This document shows, piece after piece, positions 25,581 to 38,534 of a DNA stretch of 64,000 nt. The notes under the pieces are model-generated. The model saw nothing but the letters and a program-made list of their open reading frames with translations, did no database searches and had not been told where the DNA came from. The translations under genes were made by a program, and so were the position numbers. Source of the DNA: Certhia americana (taxonomy: Eukaryota; Chordata; Aves; Passeriformes; Certhiidae); contig CM031857.1 in assembly GCA_018697195.1 (NCBI GenBank), forward strand, positions 50,551,471 through 50,615,470, given 5' to 3'. Every line of letters starts with the position of its first letter. Position 1 is the stretch's first letter.

Positions 25581-28500
25581 TTACCTATGCTATTGTTTGT
25601 AGAGAGCAGAAACATCATGAAGGTAAAGAAGTTGTGGTTTTCTGGAAGGGTACTGTGCAGAGCAAAGAGCCAGGATGACACAAAGGAAAGTTGGGCACAG
25701 GGGTCTAGTGTAATCCTTCTGGAAAGCATCTGTATTTGTAAGTAGGATTTAAATCACCTGTACCAGGGATTTCCAATCCATTCCCCACTAGTTGCAAGTG
25801 ACTGATCATCTCTGCATTTATTGGACCAGAAATTGGACCTGGGATTTCTTCCATGGCATCTTCACAAAAGGTTCTGTGAAGTGCTTTTGAATAAAAAATA
25901 AGCAGTAAGGGAACAGAAATTTAGTAGTTACTAATCAGCTTGATCTTAGACAAACACATTTTCCTTGAAGAGAAAGGAAAAAAATCACTGTCTCCAACTT
26001 ACAAAGACTGAATGTGCTTCCAGAGTCTATGCAAGGTGAAGGTTTACCTTCTTGTGCAGTAATTATGTACCACAACTTTGCATAAATCCTACCACTCATT
26101 ACATGTAAGAAAAAGGATTTTTGCATCATCAGCTCTGACCATCTCCACATGGTATTGCATTTCATGCAGTTATCCGTCCATGAAGACAATTTGACTAAAG
26201 CACAGCTTTTAGAAGGATGAATAGGGTTGAGGTTCAAAAACCCAAGAGGTGGAGGATCTTGCTCCTCTCTTGGTTATCCTTTTTAATGGGAAATTGTCCT
26301 TACATTTCAACACATGTGTATAATTTCTCACTGTCATGTGTATAGATTCAGCTCCCAAATATGTCTCTATACTCTTCCAAATATGCCTTTCTCCACTAGA
26401 TTTAAAATTTCATGTGTATCTGGATTTTATTACCTGTACTTAAGCACAGGCATCAAGCCACCAGTCATGCTACTTGTGATACACTAAACAATCTGATCCT
26501 GTTAAGTTTCTCACTGCAAAACCTCTTCTCCAATCCTCATAGGTCTTAGAAAAATGCCTGCATTTAGGGTGTAAATAAATACTTCTCAGCCAATCCCCAT
26601 TTGTGCCTTTAAGGAGGCTGCAAGACATAACTCCATGCTGAAAAGTGAGAGACAGAAAACAGAGATTTTTAATTTTTTTTGACATCTGTTACTGGACAGG
26701 GAGAAAATATGCTCTGGGCTTCTTGTAAACTCCCAACAACAAAGAGTTCTAAAAAGTGAGTAAAGTTTCTGTTGTATTTTATGAATAATGGGTCTCCTTT
26801 GCTTTTAATTGTGCACATGAAAGTGGTGGCTTACTGTATATTTTTGTAGCATTTTGCTAGTGATCTGCTGTTCCCATTCCAGACAAAGAAGGAAGAAGGA
26901 GTTACAGGTTCCTTAACCAAAAATGTAGTCTGAACAGGAAAGAAAGTCTCCCTCTCTGAATGTCTGTGGATGCTATTAGCAGATAGTGAAAAAATATTTT
27001 AAAAATAAAAAGTTTCAAGAATTGGCATTATCTAATTTAGTGAACAGTAATGGTGTATTTTTTTAAACATTTAGAACTGAAGCCTTCCTTAGAGAGAACA
27101 AATCATAGTTTAGTAACTCTCCTTAGAATGACAGAATACTCCCTTTTTGTGATTAAAGAAAATCATTATAACATTACCAGCAAATCTTTAAATATCGCAT
27201 AGCAAAAAAAATATTTAATAACAGTGAAACATAAGCTCTCTCAAAGTACACCAGACAAATACTGCAACATCTTCCCTTGATGAAAATATAAGTTACCTTA
27301 AAACAGGAACAAGGAACTTGCTGGCTTGTTAAAAGTCTGCAGTGTAGTCATCTATACCTGAATTTGACAGCTTTGGTTACCCTTGGGGGAGCAGGGAAAA
27401 AGTCGCTTACAGGACATGTGTCAGTTTAGATATGCCATTTAGGACAAATTAATTACACCCTGGATTTACCTAGATGACAAGTTCAGACATAGAGAGCCAC
27501 ATTTTCACATATACACGTTTAGTCCCACCAATCCTATGCTGGTCTTTTTCTCCTCCACAATATGCATAGCTTGAACCACGAAATTCCCTTCCCCTTCCTC
27601 CAAATCCTTACTAAAGCAATCTTGCACACAATTTATCCCTACATGATCGTAGTTCTGGCTCACAAAGATTTCTGTCTTGTTGATCTCTGTGCCCTTGAAT
27701 GTGTTACTAATGTGCGTTCAGTGATTTTGGCAGGAACAGAGGAAGCTGCTTTCCTAAGCTGCAGTACTGCTTTGGGTCCTCGGGAATGAATTCCCTTACC
27801 ATGGTACAAATGCCTTTCTGCTCTAGTTGTCAGTCCAAATACTTTGGATTCAGCCCAGGGGATTCACATCACAAAGATCATCTTCAACTTTTTTGCATGA
27901 TAGCTTATGTGCAATACTTGTGGGAAGAGATAATTTTTGATGGTATCTGGCCTGAGTATCTTTCACCTCTTAGCATAAAAAATTAGATTTCAACAAGTAT
28001 GCTTCAAATACAGCACGTTGTGTCCTTTTAGAGACTTGCAAAGAACATGTGAATTTCTGCAGTTTCCAAAAGTGATATTGTAAAAGCTCCTGTGGTTGTC
28101 AAATTTGCAAAGATTCTGTTCTGTGAAAGAAAGAAGTGTTTCCTTTCCCTGAGCTTTGCTTTCCTGCAAAGACACTAACCTTGAAAAGGAGTGGAAGTTG
28201 ATCAGTATCAACTGCCTGTCTCAAACCCCACGGCCATCTTACCTTATCAGTACTGCAGAACCTGTTCCCTCTGCTAAACCCGGGAGTACCTGCTAATCGT
28301 GGTTATTCCTGTGGGTACCAGAGTCCATGCAAATGACATCTACCTTCCTTTGAGATGGTGGCTGAAGCTTTATTTTCTCACAGTGACTTTTACTAGCTTG
28401 AAGCACATAAGAGAAGCTGGCACATTGACTTTTAATGCAGGTTGGGGAGACAGCCATGACTCATCCACAGCTAGTTCATCATCTTGCACCTGACAAGGAC

Positions 28501-30679
28501 AAGGTTCTTAATGCCTATCTTCTTTGCTGCAGCATTGTACATATGTATGTCTGGACATCCATCACTTCACCACTTCTTGTCCTTACAGATGCTTTTTATT
28601 TTCGTCTGAACATATGTTTTGCTGTACATGATATACACTTCTCAGACATCTCCTGGAAGTTTCTTCTCTGACAGAGTAATTGCTGTGTTCTTTCTTGACA
28701 AAGTATTGATCACAAGCTAGTTCTCTCTAAAGCTGTTGTGACATTTTGATGATCAGTAAGTGCTATATCAGCTTCATTCAAATTTCTGGAAATGTCCAGA
28801 ACTGGAACATGCTAGCAAATCCAGGCAGCTCTCAGAATACTATCCCTTTAATAAACATCAGGGAGGGATGGCTGTGAGGCACTCGATCTCCTGAAGCTAG
28901 TGAAACACCTATGTTTCCTTTCCTTCTTTGGAAAAGTTTCCACTGGCTCATCATTCTTTAGGCCTTTATATTTACAGTGAGAGTTGCCTGTTTACAATGA
29001 ACTGCTCCTTGTTTCTCCCCTAGATTCTCATCAGCATCTAAATAAACAAAATGAACAACAAATAGCAAAACCAAACAGAATTAAACACTGTCACAAAATG
29101 GTAGCATTCCTACGAACAGAAAAATCAGCACTAGAAAGGTTACCCTATCAACAGACACAGAGAGATAGTCCTCTAAGATTTTGCCAAGTATCAGTTCCCC
29201 TGTGGTCCAGACATAGTATATCATCTTATTAACCACCTCCTGGAAACAAGACCAGAATTAGGATACTCTACATACCCCATGTCTATAAAATAAATAGTAG
29301 CATATCAGCCACACTGTAATTGTTTCAGGAAAAAAAAGTTTTTTCATTGCTGGCGCCACAAGGAAAATACACTTAACATTTTATTTTTTTTTTGCGTGCT
29401 AATGAAGGAACCATTCTATTTAGCAGTTCTAAACTTAATAGTGATCATAAATCTTCTGACTAGCCTTCCAAAGTGTCAGGGAATGAGTGTTTTATTTGGT
29501 CTTCTGTCTGTGGAATAGCAATATTTGTGATCTTCCAGTGGTGTGTAAGCCTATGTATCATTTCTTAATGAGGGAATATGAGAGGGTCATGCTGTGATCA
29601 AATCATTCATGTCTTCTACGCTGCGGGTCAGGAAATTAATAATCTCTGATGACTTTCCTCTTCAGTCATTGCTCTACAACTGAGCCTTAGTTTGTGTCTC
29701 ACTGAAGCCTCTCAGGGAATCCTTTCATGGACATTTTCTTTTCCTGAGGAATTGCCAAGCTTTTCTGAAGTGCCCCCACAAGCACAAAGAATGAGCTCAC
29801 TGAGCATCTGGTTTACCCAAGTGACTCTCCTCCTGGCAAACCTTTGTGCTTGCAGCTGCTCAGCACCAGGGCTTCCCATCCTCCCACCTCCCCTGGATTC
29901 AGCCTCTGACAATCTTTTTCTCTAACTTGAGCCTGTAAATTTAATCTAATTAAATATCTTTTATTAATTAATCTCCAAAAGAGAGGTTTTATTTTTAGCC
30001 AATATCATTGTTCCCATGAGTTTACACTGACACAAATTTAGGAGGGATTTGTGTTAGGTTGGAAGCAACAGGGATGGAAAGATAGGAAAAAGGTATTGCT
30101 TAGGTTCACTCTCCCCTGCCAAGACTACTGATGCATGAAACCAAATGCTCTGTAGTGAGCTACCTATTTCCATTTATTCTTTCTGGTTTTCTCTCTTTGT
30201 AGTTTTATTGCAAAGTTTTTGCCCCATGTGTTTTTAGATGATCAAAGTTAGTCAGAGTTGCATGGCTCCAAACAATAAATGAAGCTTTATTGCCCTGAAG
30301 AAATGCTTTGATTTCGAAGCAGCTTCTATTGACTTCAGTCCAGAGAAAAAAAATCCAATAAAATAACTTCTGCAGCAGAAAAATTCTGCTTCACAAAGAC
30401 CTCTCAAATTCTTACAAAGGCAATTGTGGAAAAAGAAATAAACAAATCATTGGGTTAAATTTAGAAAATTACCTGATGATTAAGGATTAATTGCCCAAAG
30501 ATTAAGTAAATTAAGTATATATAGTCTGTTCAAGATCTGTCTTTGAAAGTTATTTTGCTCAAATCCACAAACAAAATGAGTGTATTTATTTTTTTGGCTT
30601 TCTAAAAGCAGAACCTTTCAAATAATATTTTTTCACTAAGGCAAAGCAAAATGTGTACTTATGTCTGTCCTCTGTCTTG

Positions 30680-30735
30680 TTTATATGTACATGATATATA
30701 TGTATAGATGCATACGTGTGCATGTGTATAATATG
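30680..30735. repeat. TA/TG-rich microsatellite
   Basis: Imperfect alternation of TATA and TGTG words, including 'catgatatatatgtataga' and 'acgtgtgcatgtgtataa'. Simple sequence, not coding. Confidence 0.7.
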
Positions 30736-31159
30736 CTTCTGTTTTTACTAATTAGGACTAAGATCAATAAAATTCAGCTTATGTTTTCAAAATAATTTAA
30801 TTGCACTTATTTGGTAAATATTTTATTTAATTTCACTTGTTTACATTGGCATAGGGTAAACAATTTCTAAAAAGGAACTTATGAAAATCCTTTCTATTCA
30901 GGGGTTCTCTGTGAACAAAGCCTAATTCTTCCCAGTGTACTTGCCATTCATAATTATTTCCTCAATAATTCATGCAAATAATTAGCAGCCTAATTCATTC
31001 TTAAGCAGGTTCATTGAGCCCATTTGAATCCTGAGCTATGGTGGTTAGAATGAGCATTCTGTAGGGTTTCTATCCTTGATGGCAGAGGCAATCGAATCAA
31101 ACTTTTCATTCAGTGTAAGCACTCTTCTAAATTGGGATAGATTTCTGTGTGTGATTTAG

Positions 31160-31294
31160 AACTGTTCAGTGATAGAAGTGAATTGTCTGCAACCCTCTTG
31201 ATCAATTATCTGGTGCAACCCAAAACTTTTGATGACTACGTTCTTAAATTCAATAGTCGGTCTGAAACAAATTGTGCCGTTAATCATCCTGACT
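31160..31294 (+). other. Candidate exon (open, splice-site bounded), unproven
   Basis: The open frame starting at 31147 runs for 63 codons. Within it, an AG at 31158-31159 preceded by a T/G-rich stretch could be a 3' splice site, and GTAAGT at 31295-31300 is a strong 5' splice-site match. The enclosed 135 nt are a multiple of three and keep one frame open. The frame would start two bases before a codon boundary and end one base into a codon, so the exon would be symmetric. Three CpG pairs occur in this short stretch, more than in the surrounding sequence. No homologous family is recognised. The upstream pyrimidine tract is weak, so chance is a serious alternative. Confidence 0.2.
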
Positions 31295-32495
31295 GTAAGT
31301 ATGCTGAAAGACTGCTAAAAGACAAACCAATGTTTTAAAAATCAGAGGAATCTTTTGAAAGGTTGTTTTAGTCTGCTCTTGATAACATCGAAGGAGGGAG
31401 GGAGAGAGGCCTCCCTCTGTTGACTTCAGTCTCAAGAATTTCAGTGACCAAAAGTGTCTTGAATTGGACAGAAGAAAAGAGAAATTTTAATTGATTTCTA
31501 CTTGAGATAACAATTTAGGTATATTTTTTCAGAAAACAGGAGTTTGGGACTGTTTTGTATTAGTTTTCTGAATTTGGATTTTTCTTTTTCCTTAATGCTT
31601 CCAATTTGCCAGGCTCCAAGTTCTCACTAATGCCCTTACTGCAAGTCCCTCTGAGTTTATTGGCAGATAAGATGATAAATAAACTGTTTTAACTCTGATA
31701 TTGTTCAGCTGAGATTTGACCAAGTTAGAAGTGGTGTACAAAGGAGGAATAAGTCCCAGTGGAGAGATGGAGCTGCTTCTCACATTGGGGGCACTGGTAC
31801 CAGCTTCTGAGCATAAAGACATATTAGGCTGACTGAACACCAAGAGCTGCTGCAAAAGAGTGCTAAAAGATGGATGATGGTTATGACACTTCCTCTCCAC
31901 TCCCAAAAGGCAAGGTAATTCTTCAGATTTTGCAGTCTAACACATGAGACAATAATTCTGGCAAGTTGTTGCTCCTTGTTGTCGTGCTGTTTTGAGCAAT
32001 TTAGGAGCTAAACTGTCACTTCAGAGGTTAAGGTGCCTCAAAAGGATAAAACCTCTTTTAAATTGCAGGTCCCCCCTTCTTGGAGAACCTGCACTGAAAT
32101 ATAAGGAAAAGAACAGCATCTGCACTGCTGACAAGGGAAAACGCCGAAACCTCACCTGCCAGGTTGCTGCAGTCCTGCCTGGCAGAACAAGGAGAGAATT
32201 TGTCGCAGCCATGATCCTTTTAGGGCCCCAAAAAAGACAAGACCAAGAAATCCTGCATACTGATGTTAAGATCTGACAGCCATTGTTGAATATGTGAGGC
32301 TACTGCAGCAGCACTACATTCCCAGGACCAGCTGGCAGCAAGGCTCAGTATGTGTTCCCTGTTAGCACACACACAAAATGCAGACAGACACTTTCTTACA
32401 ACCCGCCCCTGAAGGAGAGGGTAACCCAGGTTCTGGTTAATAGATTCCTTGGGGCAGATTAGACTGAAATAATACTGATGAATGATCAGTGTTTG

Positions 32496-32538
32496 TAAAT
32501 ATATGTATATATGTATATATATATATGTATATATATAT
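32496..32538. repeat. (TA)n / (TATG)n microsatellite
   Basis: Uninterrupted alternation of TA with occasional TG, about 43 bp long. The purest microsatellite in the window and likely to vary in length between individuals. Confidence 0.9.
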
Positions 32539-33714
32539 GGTTTATTTTAGAACAGACTGGTTGCAATGGAAAGCAGGTATGAAGCAATTTGGTTACTATT
32601 ATCTATACTAATGTAGCAATATGAAGGTGTAAAAATATCACTTGTTCAAGAACACGTAAAAGAACAGAAAGGAAGGATAAGAGTAGGGAAACATATCATC
32701 ACCCATGGATCTGTGATAAGGCTTGATTGCTGCTGTTTAGATATCAGATAGTCATGGTCTTGATGCATCAAGAGCAGGGAAAAGAGTCATGTCCGTTTAT
32801 TTCATTTTCATGCCCTAGTTTGTATAATTTTTTCAATAAATCTTTTAAAACTACCTCACATTTGCATCAAATGTGCTAAATTTGACATTTTTGCTCAGCA
32901 ATAGCTGCCTGAGAGCTTCTGTGGTAGGAGTTGTCCCACACTGACAGGGCAGTGCTGATGGAATGCAAATCCACAACTAGCAATTATTTCTCATTCTGGT
33001 TCTTTGATTATTATTTTTAATCTTGTCAACAATATAAAGCCTTGCTCAGTGGACACTTGCTGTGAGAATAAACACAGAGAAAAGGTTTAGATAATCATCT
33101 TTTAAAACTGAAGAGACAATTTTGGCAAGGACCACAAGCAAAGAGCATGTGTAAAAGATATCCGTAGCATTTAATTCTCATTTTAGTAAAAGCTTATGTC
33201 TGAAAGTTTCAGAGAAAGTTGAAGGATTCCAACTGAGGTACCAAGTGAAAGTGCATCTTAAACACCTATATTTCACCTAACATTGAAAAGATGTTCTCAA
33301 GGGTTGGATTCAGAGATTACACTCTTGGCTGCCTGGTAGCGCCTGTATGTGGTTCTGGGATCAAACTGGATACTTGGAGTTTGTTATTTTCTTTAACCAT
33401 CTTCCTGCAAAATGTATGCTCCCAAGCAATGCTGTATTGCCCCACTCCAGTCTTACAGATCTGTCTGTTATTAGAACTTCTTTTTCTGGCTGATCCAATT
33501 CAACAAAGTCCTGCTCCAAAGAGCTAATCCGGCAGCATAAGAAGGAATCTCTTCAATAATGTTAGACACCCCAAGTGAGCTTTTTGTAGATTTCTGTTTG
33601 CACTTCTGACAGCAACGTCTTTAATAGAGGGCTGGACACAGCCTTCAATTGTTGTAATTCAAAGAACATTTCCAGGAAGAGCAGAGACAAACTAAACAAA
33701 CACAATGTCAGGGC

Positions 33715-34270
33715 AACACCTCTCCACCCTCTACTGAGTCTCCTCAACTCTGCTGTCATGAGACCCCATATGGAGAACTGCATCCAACTCTAGAGACCTA
33801 AGCATAGGAAAGATATGGATGGGTTGGGAAGAGATGCAGAGCAGGGACACAAAAATGCACATCTCTGAAATCAGGCTGAGAGTTAGGGCTGTTCAGCCTA
33901 GAGAACAGACAACTCTGGGGTGAATTTATTGCAGATTTCCAGTATCTAAAGAGGCAATGAGAAAGATGGGGATGGGTATTTTAGTAGGGTCTGTTGTAAT
34001 ATGACAAGGGGTAAAAGTTTTAAACTAAAAGAGATAAGATTTAGACTATATATAAGTAATAAATTTTTCACAAGAAAGGTGGTAGAACACTTGAACAAGC
34101 TGCATACAAAGTTTGGGAATGCTCCATCCCTGGAAACACTGAAGGCCAGGATGGATGGAGCTCTGAGCAACCTGATCTAGTTGAAGATGTCACTGCTCAT
34201 GCAGGGGGTTTGGAATTCTATGACCTTTAAAGGTCCTTTACAACCCCAAACTATTCTATGATTTTACAAC
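33715..34270 (+). mobile_element. CR1 LINE 3' fragment, long but diverged
   Basis: The longest CR1 piece here, about 555 bp, plus strand. Recognisable in order: 'catgagaccccatatggaga', 'agggctgttcagcctagaga', 'tgacaaggggtaaaagtttt', 'ggtggtagaacacttgaaca', 'tccatccctggaaacactga', 'gagcaacctgatctagttga', 'aggtcctttacaaccccaaa', and the tail 'ctattctatgattttacaac'. It covers the untranslated 3' end and the start of the segment upstream of it. Many substitutions indicate an old insertion. No open frame of CR1 reverse transcriptase is kept. Confidence 0.92.
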
Positions 34271-37200
34271 TGGCTCTGGCGATACAAACCTCAGCTGCAG
34301 TTGTTACCTTTCTCGTGGATCCAAGGGAAGGAACCAAACCAGAGACCAAATCAGGAGAGGTGGTCACATGCTAAATGTGGTTAATGACACATGGCTATTT
34401 TATAAAGTATTTAAATACCTAATACTGCTGAAACAGTGAAAACACTTTTAGGGATTCACAGGACTCTGCCCTGGGCATTGCATTATTTGCAAGTGTGCAG
34501 CTGTGCTATGGCAATTTGATGGGTTATGATCACAAAGTATGAAGGCATCCTCAAGCCAAGGCAACTGTCTGCCAGTAAGCTCCTAGGGACCCTGAGAATC
34601 CCATCTATGCCCACTTGAAGTGTGTCAGCATTTTGTACAGAGTATCAGATTGTCAGTGCCTGGTAGAAGAACCTTGAACCCTTTCTACTTGGAATGAATT
34701 TCAGCTTGCCATCTCCAAACTGTCTCACAGATTTCACTCTCTCTTCTGGCCATTTGCTTTCTTCTCCTCTCTGCTGTTAAGAGACAGAATGGAATTCATG
34801 TTTTCTGGCAGTGTATTGAACCAGAGGGAATATTTTCATTAAACCCAGAATTGAAAATTGCATTATAAGCACTGAGATGCTGAAAAGTCAGGTTTTCAAG
34901 TCCAGGAGATTTATAAGGTTTTAAGAGTCTTTTACTGACTCTTCATGCTCCTGGAGAAAAGCTTTTAAAATCAACCAGAGAGATATAATTTCTGTGTATA
35001 TTTATGCACATATATATGCGTGGGTTTGAGTTCTGCCCATGTCTCCAGTTATTCTCAGGAATGCTGGATATAATCCAGCTTGGTTTTCTTTTTCAGCACT
35101 TCCAGTCAAATAGAATAAAGAATATCTGTGGCCTTAAGCTATTGTCTATTAGAATACTTGCTAAACTAGTGCAGGATTTAAGCAAAATCTATGTCTGATG
35201 GATTTCTCACTGTGCTCAGAAGTGTTTCTGTATCTCTTCTTCCCCTCTTTTTAAGGAGTTACAGACTCACAGTTCTTCTCTAGTTGCTAAAAATTCACCT
35301 TCCTTCTCCCCACTTCTCTTGGTTCTGTGAGTTATCAATCATCAGACAGCCAAAAACATTAGAGTTGACAAAAGCCAGGGGATTCTTGCTTCTCAGAAAC
35401 AAAAATTTGTTTTTCTAATAAGAGATATTTTGGATACTGCTTAATTGTTTCTGAAAAATAGATTGCTGTTGACACTGAATGCTTTGATAAAGACCAAATT
35501 ATTCTACTGAGTGCACTGCTGGTCTCATTCACTGGCTCTATTGAAATGTTGTTCTTCAATTCTCCTGAAACTCTGCTTTCTAATTTTCTGTATTAATAAT
35601 CCTCTGAACATTCTGATATACAGCCCTAAGTACTTCACAGAGAAACAGTCACTCACCGGGAACTCTTTTTCCTGTTTTCTTTGGCATCTGGGGGGCACTA
35701 AGCCTGAAATAAATGAATACTTGCTACCAAAAAGCAAAAGACCTTGTGCTTGCAAAAGAAAATATGCCACTCAAGATCTTTGTTTTATCCATTATTTTGT
35801 CCAGGAAGTGAGCATCTTTCTGAGTCACATGCAGCTGCCTGTGGAAGGCCTAAAAAGACAGCATAAAATACCTCACTCAAAACAGATTCTTCAGTTATAC
35901 TTTCTTCATTTCTTATTCACTTTCATTTCTGAAAAAAAAAAAAAATCTTTGAACTGAAAACTTAGTTTCTCATTTCTGTATTTCATAAAGCTGAATATCT
36001 TATGTGAAATGACAGAAAGAACCAGGGCACTAAATTATTCAGAGGCTTTCTGAGAAGATAGGGGACTTATCATAATGAAGGTTAAATCCCTGTCCAGGTT
36101 GGTATTTGCTGAAAATTGCTTCCATCTGTTTCAGCAGCTGAGGTAAGATGTGCTGGGATTCTCAGTGTAGAGCCTTTGTCTCCAGTTCTCTATTGTATCT
36201 GTCTGCTCTGTGCAACATACACAGAGTTTTCTGGTACATGCTGCGGTCTGAAATGAAATAGTTTGAGCATCAGCAAGTGTTGGGCATGGAGATGCCAGGG
36301 CTTGCTGCCTTTGCAAGACTCTTCCCAGCACCCGAGCTACTTTCAAAGGAGGAGGCTGGTCAGCACAGAAATATTTCAGTGTGATGTCCATGCGTGTGGC
36401 TGGAAGAACAGAGGTGAGTGATCAGCTGGAGTTTGCACAGGGAGCTTGCACACTTGCCCAGAGGTGATTCCAGCAGTCAAAGCTGTTTGAATAGCAAGGC
36501 AGGTCTGCATTACAGCTTCTCACGTTGTGCCTGTCCTCCATGCAGTGAGTGTCTTCCCCATGAAGGTGGTGAAACATGTTTAAAAATGCCATAAAGAGTT
36601 AAAAGCAAAACCAAAAATTACTGAGAAACAAAGAAGAAATTCTACCTTCCATTTTTTTGCTTTACTTTTCTGGAGAAGTCTGGATAAAAATTATGTAGAC
36701 TGCTTTCTGGGAATGAGATTCAGCAACCTCCCAGAGGAAAGAGACTGCAAGTGGAGGGGCTGTAAGGAATATGGTGTCTTCTCCACTATTCCCTCACCAT
36801 CACCAAAACTGAACCTTTGAAAACAAGTAGTGAACCTCAGTGTAATATTTGCTTCACAATATCTGCATATAATTCCATTGGATTCTAACCCTGCTGACAT
36901 AATGTCAGTGAGGTTTTACCCATTTTAATTTTGTTATCGATATCTAAGAACTTCTTGTACAACAGAATTCTGCACTGGCATTTACTACAGGATGCCATTT
37001 TTGTGTCATAAGAAAGAGAGTCTGGAAGTCTAGACTGGCTCACAAAGCTTCTTGATTTCACATGAGAGGAAAGTGGCTGGTGTCATTTGCTACCTCTTCC
37101 AGCTTGTAAATTTAACTAGGGAAAGTTTTGTTTGTTTCATGTTGGCCCACAAATATGAAAGTAGAACAATTCCTGCTATTTTAGAGTGCAGAGTCTTGTG

Positions 37201-38525
37201 GAAACTGCGGCCATTGGGTGGAGCTGACATAATGGCTCCTTTGTGGCAGTTCTATAGACAATCTATGTCTACGCTACCAAGTGGAAGACAGCCAGAGAGA
37301 AAGCATATGGTCGTGAGGCTAAGGAGCATCAGCTGGCTCTTGCCTACCTGGCTTAGGGCTCACCACAGTGCTGAGCAGAGCAGAACAGAGTTGGCTAGGT
37401 CTACAAGCCTTTGGCTTGAAGCGTTTCCTGGGTCCTAGGCAATGTCTTGCGGCTTAAATACCTGACTACACTTTTTTTTTTTCACATTTTTTTTCATTTC
37501 AAAGTACCTTATATTGGTGTTGTAGGTCACCAGAATACTGTTTCTATAACGAAACTGAGGATGTGTTGCATAGCTTTGCATGGGGCAGAAAGACAAACGA
37601 GTGCTTGAGGGAGTAGAGGCAGCTGGCATGGCAGAAGACTGTGTGGGGCACAAGGAGCCAAACCTGCTGGAGTCTCATCCATAATGTTTTTGAGCTCTTC
37701 CTGGAGTAAAGTATATCCCTATTTTGCCCAGGAGAAAACTGGGTGAAGTGACCCCAAAGCCCAGAAGGAAATGAACTATTACTTTAGCACTGTGGCCAGC
37801 CAAGGTGTGCTGCCCAAGCTTTGTTCCTGGTTTGTTCTCATTAGCAGTGTTAATGTAATTATTGTCTCTAGATTTCCAGGTCTCCTATGAACTCCTGGTG
37901 ATCCACAGAGTTTATTGAATTATCTGTCCCTCACCCTGCAAGGAGGTAACTACTATCCCACAGGAAACCACAGCAGGAGATTTCCTTTTGCCCTCTTCCT
38001 TCTGTGAGCTTTACGTCAGGAGATGCAATGTCCAGTGACCATGCAGTAGCCTTTTGGCTCCCAAGTGTCTTTTTTCCTTGGTATTTAAGAATGTGGTACA
38101 TGATGTCTTACAGCACAACAGCTTCTTCCACTTCTAGTGGCAACTCTCCAGTGCTTCAGCCCATCATGGGGAGCCTCTATACATTTGATGAGAAGAGGAA
38201 GTCAGCATTTGTTTTAATTCTGGCCTACTTGCCTTTAGGAGAATTGAAGCCTTAAGCCTAAAGGAGATTGTTAAACCCATTCTGAGACATCAAAATCAGC
38301 AGCAGTCCTGAAAATAAGGTCATGTTAATGCAGTAACCAAACTCCTTCTAGGCTTATCATGTTTGAAAAATCATTCTGTAGCATTGAACTTCCTTCTGCA
38401 TTTCATTTTGCAATAATACTTATTCTGAATTTTCTCAGGATTATAAAAGATGGTTTTTTGTGTTTGTCTCTGTTGACCGTCTGTTTCTCACTGACCTGAG
38501 AATGTACAGTTTTGTTTTCCCCAGC
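34271..38525. other. Unique non-coding sequence, no gene seen
   Basis: No gene or repeat is confidently recognised. A stretch at 37190-37460 is locally richer in GC and CpG and carries the end of a 128-codon open frame (37052-37438) with no recognisable domain. A 148-codon open frame at 35511-35957 also shows none. Confidence 0.6.
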
Positions 38526-38527
38526 CA

Positions 38528-38534
38528 GAGATCT
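38528..38534. repeat. Left target-site duplication of LTR
   Basis: GAGATCT here is repeated at 39139-39145. The wider identity is ten bases (CAGAGATCTT at 38526-38535 and 39137-39146), because the LTR ends themselves resemble the flank. Seven bases is longer than the 4-6 usual for retroviruses, so the true duplication may be a shorter part of this match. Confidence 0.65.

Larger units (their letters stand above)
23581..33714. other. Unique AT-rich non-coding sequence, no confident gene
   Basis: No confident gene. Points of interest within it: a 95-codon open frame at 24241-24528 followed by TAAT-rich sequence, a short duplication near 25553, a cluster of homeodomain/POU-like sites at 30475-31025, a candidate exon at 31160-31294 and a (TA)n tract at 32496. 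No repeat family is recognised between 23.6 and 33.7 kb, which is notable for its length. Confidence 0.55.

Noticed and set aside
35511..35957. 148-codon open frame, plus strand
   Set aside because: It ends in a poly(A)-encoded lysine run and shows no domain; overlapped by an open minus-strand frame.
37190..37460. GC- and CpG-richer patch considered as a CpG island or exon
   Set aside because: Too short and too CpG-poor for an island, and the enclosing frame has no recognisable domain.
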